Below are positions 49,702 through 60,253 of a DNA stretch of 64,000 bases, piece by piece. The stretch is from Rhynchonema sp. JSB1_4 (taxonomy: Eukaryota; Nematoda; Chromadorea; Monhysterida; Xyalidae). Below the pieces are notes generated by a model, which ran no database searches, had not been told where the DNA came from, and saw only the letters and a list, made by a program, of their open reading frames with translations. Position 1 is the first letter of the stretch; each line of letters opens with the position of its first letter. The stretch spans positions 33,751-97,750 of the forward strand of contig JASAMV010003835.1 in the NCBI GenBank assembly GCA_030248065.1. Reading direction: 5' to 3'. A program made the translations under genes and the position numbers.

Positions 49702-52700
49702 ATGTTTCATCAGCTATTATTTATAATCACCGAATCGCTCCTATTACTCGGCGGTCACTGTTTCCCACGCTTGGCCAATCACAAACTGTCCGTTATCCGT
49801 GACGGGTTGGACGTATTTCAATCACGTCTGGCTTACGCCTTTGAGGGCTACCGTAACCTGCCCGGCAGACAGGTGCAGTCGTTCAACATCAAACCGGCGC
49901 AGGCGTTCTTTTTTGGTCGAAATGACGCCCGGATGAAACATACCAATGAAGTTGATGGTCAGGTTGGTGATCGGGGTGTTTTTATGATCGGGTGATCTAT
50001 GTCTCGGTGGCCGGTATTTCGGTCAAACTTGGAACACGAGAACTTGGATTTTCCTTCTTTTGCTTCATGCGTTCGCTCAGATACCGAGGAAGGTATGCAG
50101 GCGTCTTCGGATCCACACAGTGTACGGTCACTTACCACTGGTATGTACATATGTAGGTAGTACATATGTAGTTATATGATAGTGCACACTTTTCTGGTGA
50201 ACGAAACAGTTTGGTCCCCGAATCAGCGTCTTATGAACATACCGAACACGACCGGTCACCAAGCGCCAGGTACATATGTAACAGCATCCATATTCTCAAA
50301 TTTTGAATTTCAAACGCCCCGCCAAAACAGAAACCGCACGATCGAAGTCGTCAATTTCCATCGGACGGATATGACAGTTTGGAGGAATACGCTGGTCCAA
50401 GAGAGTCGGTTGTGGACTATGATTATGAGGTCTACGACATTGGTCCACGGACATCGTCCACCACTCGACAACCATTACGTCCGCCAACCGGGCAGCGTTC
50501 AGTGGCTGACAGGTGCAGACTTTTGTGTTCATTGGCATTTGGGCTATAGTACGGTCGTTAACTCAGATCGCCGACTCCCATGTATAGTGTCTCGCGCTCA
50601 GCTGGATCTGCTTGTGATGACGAGAGTTGACCGGTTGACGACTGTGCCATTAAGCCTGCATTTACGATACAGTAAAAAAAATATCACAAAACAATGTTTG
50701 CTCTTGCCTTGCCAACCGTTCGTGGTCATAGCGGTTGCCTTCGATACGGCTCAAAGACCCCAACGTCCAATGACGTCCAACTGCCTCGATTTTAAAAAAA
50801 TCGAAGAAACATCATTTCCGAAGATTAGTGTTAAACACAGGAATTCTCAACAATCGAGTCGTTTACCGGGCAATGAACCGTCAGCCAACCCCCACACGTG
50901 GGCCACAGCCACACAGCGGGTGCCCGAGCAACATCTCCCCCCACAAGTGTTTGGCAGCGCGCCAGCATTCGGCCCCGATCATCAAAGAGGTGGTGGTTTG
51001 GGTGTTTGCTTGGTGTTCTAGCAAATTATTGGCGTCGGTGCTTATGTATGTTGTTGGTGAAGAATATGGCAAATTTACTCACGTGATGATGGAAAACATG
51101 ACTTCAAATATAATGTTGAAACACAATAAGAGCCGAGGCCAGCCGATGTCTAAATTGGACCGTCTCTACCACGTTGAATGCCATCGGACTCCGGGTCGGA
51201 GGGCAGAGGGGCCTCGAAAAAATGTATTTGCAAATATCCGTTCAAATTACTCTCAAACACGGGCATAAAGTGCGTGAATTGCCCTGAACCACACGAAAAC
51301 AAGCAATTAACGATCCCAGGTCCAATCATCACAACCACACCGAGCAGCACAACCACCGTAACCACCACACCTCGACCCCTTACGCCACCGCCAATCACAT
51401 TTGCGCCCGCACCCAGATGGCCGACCACCAGACGTGCACCACATCAATTTAGTGGTGCGTAAATGTTTGGTTTACAGTTTGTACTTTTGTGTTTTGGGTT
51501 ATTACGCTCTTTTCTGATGAATTTATAAAAAAATATTCAATATGGAAAGCTCAGTTGACCAACTTTAAGATGGGTCGTGAAGTTCTGAGTCTGTCACGGC
51601 TCATCTGGTCACACTTTGGTCACCGAATCCGATAGAGATTCCAGAACTGAAATCACACCATTATTCAGCACACCACACCATGTTCATTTGTGTAATGCTG
51701 ACGTGGAGTAAATTTTATTGGCACGTACTGTGCGCGTTGCAAGAAAAATCAATAGGATGAAGATCACTATAAATAATCAGGACTCTCCCCTCGTTTCAGG
51801 TTCGTTGCCCTCCACCGACACCCACCACCAACCAACCCCTCGCCCGCATCCACGACAGCACATTGTCTCCAACATCCCTGATGTTTCACATGGCGCTCGG
51901 CCAATCTCGGACGAAGAATGGCAACCGGTGAGTTGGCGTGTTATGGACAACGGTGTCAAGCGTGGCCGTTAGTCTTGTCCTAATTACATACTTAGCGGAT
52001 GTGGTGGTTATGTTGTAGGTACGCGGCCGTATGCAGTTTGGCAGAGTTGGTATTTTTGCCGTACGCTCATATTTATGCTTACGCTTGGGCTAATGTTGAT
52101 GTTCTACACGTGAATTTAGTCTTGCACATCCACACGGATAACTCAGTTAATGAATCACAACACAATGCTAAATTCAGGTTCCCGACCGCCATCTACCGTC
52201 GCAAGTATGGCCCTTCACAGATCGTCCACCGCATATCCCCGAACACAGGCAACACTTGACCGCAGTCCATCGCAGTACCATACCACCAAGGGAACAATGG
52301 CCCGTGGTGCCGGACAGACATTTGAATCCGCTACTGTTGCCTGAGCCTGATTCATCAAGGCAACCACAACGTGAGCGACGACCACCCACATCGTGGGAAC
52401 AAGAACAACAACAACAACATTGGAGACCCGAACAACTTGAAGCACCACCAGCACCACAACAACATAGGACATTGCCGGACCCCGATGCGTCAAGGCCACG
52501 TGAGTTTCGACCAGTTCCAGGGCCCACGCAGCCCACGAGAGAACAAGAACGACAACATTGGAGACCAGAGCAACACGAAACACCACGTGAACAACAACAA
52601 CAACATTGGCGACCCGAACAACTCGAAGCACCAACACCACAACAACAACACATGACATTGCCGAACCCCGATCTGTCAAGGCCCCGTGAGTTTCGACCAG

Positions 52701-55671
52701 TGCCATCACACACGCAGCCCACGAGAGAACAAGAACGACAACATTGGAGACCAGAGCAACACGAAACACCACGTGAACAACAACAACATTGGAGACCAGA
52801 GCAACACGAAACACCACGTGAACAACAACAACAACAACATTGGAGACCACAACAACACGAAACACCACCACCACAACAACGGAGGAGATTGCCTGACCCT
52901 GAACTGTCAAGGCCACTTGAGTTTCGACCAGTGCCAAACAGACATTTCCCACCACCGACGCAACGGGCATGGGAACAACAAAATTGGAGACAACAGCAAC
53001 AACAACAACACTTGCGCTCCAATCTTCCACCGGGACTCTTAGGCATTCGACAAGAACATCAATCAGTTTGGCGTCCTTCGGCGCCAAGCAACGGCCACTT
53101 TCGAACAAGTCAAATGGACCGACGCAGCATGGCTGAGGTACAAAGGATTGGCTCAGTGGGGAAGTGTGTCGGCATGGTATACGGTCCGGGGCGCACTCTG
53201 GGTGAAAGTTGAGGCGGCGGCCCCGCGGGGCCCCGCCCCTCCCGAAAACAGGGGGGGCGCCCGCCGGCGCCCGCGCAACCCCCCGCGGGCCCGCGGGGGC
53301 CCGCGCGCCCCGCCCGGCGCGGAAGTGTCGTCGACTTTTGCCTATACTTTGCACTGTTTCGCACGCGCGTGCACGCGACTTCAACTTTCAGCCTAGAATT
53401 GCACCCGGTACTGTACCTGTACCTGACAAACACTTAGCACGTTGCACGTTGCCCGTTAGCCTGCTCCAATCGTAATGCACTCCGATGACTTAGTCCGGGA
53501 GGATTAGGTCTCTGAACAAGTAGCATTCGCGGTCGTAGAATTATTGGGGTGACTGACTACCGGTTAACTTCGCTCCGGGCTGTTATGCTCAACACACAAA
53601 GTGTAGCATCCCCAGTCCACTGTTGTCAACCGCGGACAGCATTTCTTGTGTGGTGGAGCATTGCAGTGCGATCTCCACTCCTGCGAGCGTGCGAATGTTA
53701 CGTATAGGTATGTATACTGTAGTTGCTCAGAGATCTGTATGTGTTATATGGCTGCTTTGACGTTTGGTTCTGCCGAATTTTCGCTCCCATTGTAGCGGGA
53801 TTTGTATCAGCCACACGTTCTGAGAGGTTTCTAACGTACAGTAAAAATCAGGCAAAATGACCAGTTACCATGAAGTCACTTGTCATTCTGCATTTATTCG
53901 GTAACACAAAATGATCTGATGATGAAAAACGTCTGATGATGATCACTTCGCAGCATGCCAGCTGGCCAGCGCCCGGTGCAGCAGTCCCACCCGGTTTGAT
54001 CCCATCGTGCGGCCGCGACGAGATCGTCTGTGGCCGATTCCGATCCCGATGCATACACTTGTCATTGTTGTGCAACGGTGTTGACGATTGTGGGGACAAT
54101 AGTGACGAACGGGCGTGTCATGCTGCTGCCAACAAGGTATAAGGAAAGCGTTCTTTTACTCTCGGATTTAGGTCTGGGCCTGAGTTCCGCCCAGAACAAG
54201 GCTTGCTGTTTGGGCCCACGCATTAGGGCCAAGGTCGGGCATGTGCCTATAATTATTCACCGTTACTGTCACTCCTCCGTTGCTGATGTTCACGCTTTCG
54301 TGCCTAAAGCGAAAAAGCACTTACATACATACGTTAGGTACTACTACTGCTTGTATTATGTAGGCACCTGTAGTAAGGTTGCAACCACTAAATTCAAATT
54401 GTAGCCTCAGTATCACTAATGACTTTGTCAACCAACAATATGCAGCAATATCACCGTCGGGCACCTACCATACGATATCACCAGCCCAGAAACAGTCGAA
54501 ACAACCGCAACAGTGGTGGCACGTTAGTGCCCTGGCAGCGCCCTGCTGGCAATCCCCCTCAATATCTGCACAAGTCCACAAATGTCGAAAGACCGTCTCT
54601 GGCTCGCGGGCTATTGACCGTCGATCCTTCGGTCGAGGAAAGCAGGTGACCCTGGGCGAGTTGCACTTTGATTTCAACAATGGTTTTGATTTTGTCCCGG
54701 CATATTTCGTAATCTCACGATGGGAAATGTCCGAATAGGGTCTCCATTGTGGAATTACGCACTATCTTTGGCCTGCAGTTTCGCCCCCTGCTGCTGCGCC
54801 AGGGCAGCTCGTGTCAGAGGGTGCCCACTGATTATTTTCGATGGTTCTTTGGAGCATTACCACCCGTTGCATCAAAACCACGTTTGCGCTTTGCAGCCTG
54901 CCACGACCACACACTCCCTGCAAGTTTTTCAATGTGAAAGTCTATGTTTAGGCGCTTTGTACTCCTTTGCAGACTTCGTTCGCGTCTGCTGCCCGACCCG
55001 ACCGTCCCACGACCGGACAATACGATCTGTCCCGGGTTGCATCCGTGTGCCGATGGTGATCAGTGTATCGATCCGACATACGTTTGTGACACGCATCACG
55101 ACTGCGATGATGGATCAGGTGATGTTTCACTGGGATGTATCGGCATCGGGTATATTCAAGTTACAGTACATCAGGTAGTGTTGTCCGCTTCGCTCGGTTG
55201 TAACAAGCCGCAAGTGCACCGGGTGTTCTTCAGCTACATATGTATGACCACGCAGCCCGACAGAAGCGAGGGAAGACCCCGTTTGTCACATTAGGTTTTG
55301 GAGGTAAATCAAAACATGTTCGTTATTATAAAATCTAGCGTGAAGCATCAGTCGGCTAGGCCCACTGTAACCGTACAGTAACCGAGTCCATTTCAGACGA
55401 GCCAGCGCAGTGCGGTCAACAAACACAATCGCGTCGTAACAGTGTCTTGCAAGAATACAAGGACAGACAACAGGCCAGGATCGATTCTGCGGTCGCAGAA
55501 CGAAGCAGTGGCACACATCGAACTATTACATCATCGTCGTCAGCTAGAAGGACTCAACAGTCTACCGGCTCGGACACAACTGATGTTTCATCCATTCAAA
55601 CAGCTTTACAACGAAGGCACTCGTTTCTGTCAAGAACTAGACAACAGCGGCAACGACAACGCACATCTTGA
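49702..55671 (+). CDS. Secreted Gln/Pro-rich protein with two LDL-receptor class A modules
   Basis: Ten exons give about 874 residues: 49702-49962, 50331-50512, 50841-50995, 51320-51454, 51800-51927, 52178-53137, 53954-54136, 54446-54645, 54973-55118, 55397-55671. All phases match. It opens with a signal peptide ([20 protein letters not shown]). It then has an acidic Tyr-rich segment (YDSLEEYAG...[12 protein letters not shown]), a Thr/Pro stretch, and a 960 bp exon of [20 protein letters not shown] repeats. The LDLa modules are CGRDEIVCG...[10 protein letters not shown] and [13 protein letters not shown]...CDDGSDEPAQC (split by the last intron), followed by a Gln/Arg-rich tail ending RQRTS. 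Order and tail match the upstream gene, so the two are probably tandem duplicates. The start ATG lies inside a TGATGTTTCA word. The exon 2 acceptor and exon 6 donor (GAG|GTACAA) are the weakest calls. Confidence 0.8.
53209..53330. other. Extreme GC patch in intron 6
   Basis: About 120 bases are nearly pure G and C, with words such as CCCGCGGGGCCCCGCCCC and GGCGCCCGCCGGCGCCCG. The surrounding sequence has ordinary composition. It lies just inside the intron after exon 6 of the Gln-rich LDLa gene. No gene is visible in it. Confidence 0.6.
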
Positions 55672-56370
55672 TCTGACCCTTGGATCACATTTTACGGTCT
55701 GCTCCTCCTCATAGTGAACGGTTTCAGCACAGAGTGACCGAGTATGCTTACGGATCCCGATCAGTACGTCTCTCATGAACGGTGTAGACAGGAAATTATG
55801 CAACATTCGTTCGTGGTGCTCATGTTGTTTTGTTGGCATTTATATTGCTCTGTTGTGCTTCGGTCAGTGTACCATGCAATACACATCTCCACTGTCTGCG
55901 TGAGCTACTATGACATGAGTCATCGAATTTTAATATTTTTTGTTTCAGATTTTCCGTATCCTGTGTAGTGCTTGGGAGCGTTTCCGATAAGTTACCATTT
56001 TCATCACTATGGAAGCATCAAACACCAATCCTTCCTGGGTTGATATACTCTTCTTCGAAACTCACAGCTTTGACGAAGAAAATGAATAATGACTTAGAGA
56101 CTGAAACATAACAGCAGTACAACTGAAAAGAAGCATGTCATAGAACGATTAATAGTCAATGACAGAACAATTAATAGGTAATCAAAATAATATGCATATA
56201 CATAAGTTAAAAGCCGTCCTTGAAAATAAGAAGTCATTGGCCACATTTCCAGCGGCCGGGCAGCCGTTACCAGTTTGGAATCGTCGCTGGCAACACTTAC
56301 AAAAAACACTTTTACGTAGATGGCGTCAAGTACGGAATTCGGCCCATCATCAACACGCTCAATGTTTCGT
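55672..56370. other. Spacer between convergent LDLa genes
   Basis: The 3' flanks of both genes fall here. No AATAAA was found on either strand, and no exon. Confidence 0.4.
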
Positions 56371-59300
56371 TTAAGTGGGACACCCAATTTCATCCGAATT
56401 ATCCTCGCAGTCCTGTCTGTGATCGCACACCGCTGCCAGTGGGATGCACGACATGTGATCGTCGCACCAGACTGCATTCGCAGCCAGACATGCGTCGACA
56501 TCGGGTGGCGCCTGTGGAGGAGTGGTGAGAACAGTGAACACAGGGACAAAAGACCTACACAAGCAAAAAAATCCACCCTACCATGCGGAGACAACTTTTT
56601 CCCACAAGTTTTCCCAAAGAAACTTTTCCAAACATTCCAAAAAGAATTTTAAATTTTTTTGCCAACTCCACATGTACACTGCGTCGTATGCCAGCCAATT
56701 CAGAAAGTCCTACATCGCGCTCGCGCACAGTATCAAGACATTCGCCCAGTGGTCCAGAATGTCTCCTTACCTCACGATCCTGGTCTGCGCCTGAGGAGTC
56801 AGGTTGATTGACTCCTCCATCTTGCTGATTCAGGCTACGTCGTCGTTGTTCGGCAATGGTGACGGCGGCCTTGTGCGTGCCACAAGCGTATTCATCGGAC
56901 CCATCGTGACAATCAGGGTTGCCGTCACAACGGAGTGATGCCGGCAGACAACGGGCGCCGTTCGCGCATCTGTGATGTTTCATGATAGGTAATATTTAGG
57001 GCTCACCACGATATGACGATAATGCATGAATTGTACTGCCAAATGTGCCAGGGACGGCGGTAAACCAGAACATTGTCAATGCGAAAGCACTGGCTGCGAG
57101 AATGATCTCAATTTGTTTCCACGCACAGCACTAGTATTTAGCAATAATATTTGGTTTTGTAAGCAAGCGTATGCAATCTAACTGCTTTGTGGGGAGTCAC
57201 CCACCATCAGTGTTCGAACGGGATTCATTTTTACCGGGAGGAGATCAAGAAAGGGAGGATGGATGACCTTAAAGGGGGGGGATCAAAAATTAAAAACACA
57301 CCGAAAAAAAAAACAACAAAACATAAATAACCGACCGGACGACCCCGAACTCTTCCCCACCTCTTTCCCCCCCCCCCTGCCCAACGCCCCCCCTCCAAGC
57401 CCCACCCCCCCCCCCCGCGCCCACCCCCCCCCCCCCCCCCCCCGCCCCCCCCCCCTCCCTGGGAAAGAGGAGAGAAGGAGACCCCACCATGCACTGAAAC
57501 TCCAAACAGTGGACATTTTTGAGCGACGTCTTTTGGTCCCCAACCTGCTGTTGAACCAGGATAGCGAACTGATAGTGGTAAAAAATGCCCGATATTGAGA
57601 GTGGTAAAAAAAGCCCGATCCGATGACGTCACTGTAAAGAGGTCTGCATACCTGAACTCGCCGCCCTCACATCCCTGAGTGCGTGGCCCGCAAGCGTGTT
57701 CATCGGACTCATCTGCACAGTCAGGTTGCCCGTCACACACTAGCGATGCCAAAATGCACTTCTCGCCGCTGCCACAGGACACCTGGGTGGGAAGGGGTCA
57801 GAGCTAGCATGAGGGTTGGACCTCGGTTGAGGCTTTGCCACATGTGTAGTAGCTTGGGCCATGATCTTGAGTCTAGGCCTTGGCTATGTTTCGTTTCAGG
57901 CTCTCTCAGGCTTCTTGATTGGGTCTAGGCCTAGAGCCTTACAAGAGCTATAGACCAGCCTCATTCTGCGGGCAGTCGAGTGCGGCAGCCTTGCGTGTGT
58001 GTGGCAGAGCCGAGGCACTGCGTTGATATGGCCGGGTGCCGGGCAGGGTGGGACGGCCCACTGGCTGGCTGACTAAAAATGAAAAACATGGTGGTCTTGG
58101 TGGAGTATGGTTTGGAGAATAATGTACTATAGGGTTTAACTAAAAATTTGGGCACCCTAATTTGCTGGGGTTAAGCGGAAAACATTAACACACCGAATAG
58201 CGATTGAAGCACTAAATTCGACAAATTTGTTCATTCCCGAGTGTCTGCTTTGAACAGCTTCTACGCTGGTCAAAAGTTCCTGGTTCACCTTTATTATAAA
58301 ATACTGCCCAAAAAAATGTTTTCGCCTTGCCGTTGTCCTGCCACCATCCGACGATAGTCGTACACATGTCTAGTGGCACATTTGACTTCAAACTAGCGCT
58401 ATGATTATGCCAACAAACCGATTACGGTACATTTTAAGTGTGCTCGCACCGAACTGATTGGTGACAAAAACAGGCACTCACTTGTATACTTGGGTGTTTG
58501 TCCGTTGTAGAGTGGTATGCCATCATCGCGGTACTGTACGCCCAGTCGTCCTTCAGGCAGTAGGGGACCGGTCGGTCGAGTATTGACGTAAGGGGCTGGC
58601 GCCGGTCGCGGGTACGTTGGCGCCACTGATGGGTAGACTTGTGGCGCCGCGGGGATGGGATAGCGCACTGCCGGAGGGGTCATGGGTGGGCCATAGATGA
58701 TCGGGGCATGCGTCGGGGGAGGCGATGGGTAACTGAAATATACGAACATGATTGGTAAACTTGATGGCTACATTATGTACATGTTGGACTTTTAGGTGTT
58801 GTTTGACAATGAATGCTCAAGTACGGTACGCTAAATGAAATAATGTGGCAGAAATAAATATTCAAAAGAAAACATTAATGGCGCTTACTGTCTGACAGGT
58901 GGGTGCGTCGGATGTGGGTAGCTGAAATGTTTGACAAATTTTTGCGTTTCGAAGGTTATGCAATGTTGTGCATCTAACAATCAGTGTTCGAACGGGATCC
59001 CGATCCCGGATCCCGGGCTCTTTTTCTGATCCTGATCCTGATCCCGTCATTTTGATAATATGTTTTCCTCACACTCAGGAACGGTAATCTTGTCCCTGCC
59101 AGACCTTAATTGGCTTTGCTTGGTCTTGTTCCCTGGTCAAAATTAATCGAGTTAGTAAACCTTGCAGCAAAAAAATTACGTGACGAAGAAAGCATACGAT
59201 CCGATACGCACAAATGTGTGATGAACATCCGAGTGTAAGCCCACTAACTGCTGATGATGGGCAATGGGTGCGTGCGTGTGGTGATACTGAGGGTTTGACG

Positions 59301-60253
59301 CCGGCGGTGCATTCTGATTGAAAGTGACCACAGCCGGTACGATGGGCCCGGCGTGTTGGTGTCCATGGGTGTACAGGTGCTTCTTCACTTTGTTGTTGGT
59401 GGTGCCCGGGACATCGTTAGTGCCAAACGCTACTGCATCGTTGTTGCTATTCACCTCTGGGACCACTGGACCACCTGATGTTTCAGATGGTTTTTGAAGC
59501 GACTTAGTATTCATAGGGGAAGTTGTCTGGGACAGTGATCTATTGTATACCGATACAAAGGTATGTAGGTGTGGTGCGAGGAATGTCACGGGACACTTTC
59601 GAACTGCACTATACCTGACGTCTATTGTGCAGCGTGTTTTTAGCTGCTCGTCTGCCCGACCTGCGTTCGGGGACGGGCACCAGGTCATCGTCCGTGAAAT
59701 GGCTAGGTGACGCCCACAAGACACATACGATTTATGAGCTATAGGTTTATGCTCGCGAACAACATCGTTGCCGTCGGTATAGCAGTTTTTTCGACACCCG
59801 ATCCCATTGGGACTTCCGAACACCCACAACAAGAAAAAAACAGTAACCTGTACTGCGTGTACCTACCCGTGTTAGCCTCATTCCCGGTCAACTGCGGTTC
59901 GTGATTGATCTGCGGCGCCGCCGCTTGCCTGAACGCGACCACGTCGGGTTGTTGAACCTGAGAATGTGCGTACAGTCCACCCTCCTTATAAATACATGAT
60001 TGGCATCCCGCAACTTCTTTAATACCGTATCTTCCGTCACCACAAACAGCGTTAAACCAAGTGAGCGTCACCCCTGAGCCTAACCCCCAAAAACGGCAAC
60101 AGGCCTAATGCAGCATACCTGTTCATGATTAGACCCACCGATCCCGACGTAGTCCAAATTGATAAACTCCTCGTCTGAGCCCGATAGAACCGTTTGAGTC
60201 AAACTGCTGCACAAAAGGGCCAACAAAATTCGCATCGCATCGCACGTTCGCAT
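56371..60253 (-). CDS. Secreted protein with three LDL-receptor class A modules
   Basis: Ten minus-strand exons give about 518 residues: 60253-60119, 59957-59863, 59702-59615, 59526-59249, 58921-58889, 58732-58482, 58072-57960, 57782-57652, 56969-56678, 56511-56371. All phases match. A signal peptide ([20 protein letters not shown]) is followed by an acidic segment ([13 protein letters not shown]), a His/Asn/Pro linker and Tyr-Pro-rich repeats ([18 protein letters not shown]). Three LDLa modules follow: [14 protein letters not shown]...[24 protein letters not shown]...[10 protein letters not shown] and CLAANAVWC...[10 protein letters not shown], then the stop. One exon is only 33 bases. The intron after 57960 must start with GC (GAG|GCTGGT) to keep frame and cysteine spacing. 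The donor at 59863 has an alternative at 59848 in the same phase. It faces the two related plus-strand genes. Confidence 0.8.
57270..57470. repeat. Poly-C-rich simple sequence in an LDLa-gene intron
   Basis: Runs of 8-22 C broken by single bases lie between exons 57652-57782 and 56678-56969 of the minus-strand gene (poly-G on the sense strand). It is G-quadruplex-prone and assembly here may be unreliable. Confidence 0.8.

Noticed and set aside
52215..53384. 389-codon minus-strand Val-rich frame
   Set aside because: It is antisense to the Gln/His/Pro repeat exon of the LDLa gene, with no start context or domain.
57231..57560. Gly-rich minus-strand frames
   Set aside because: They come from poly-C/poly-G simple sequence inside an intron.
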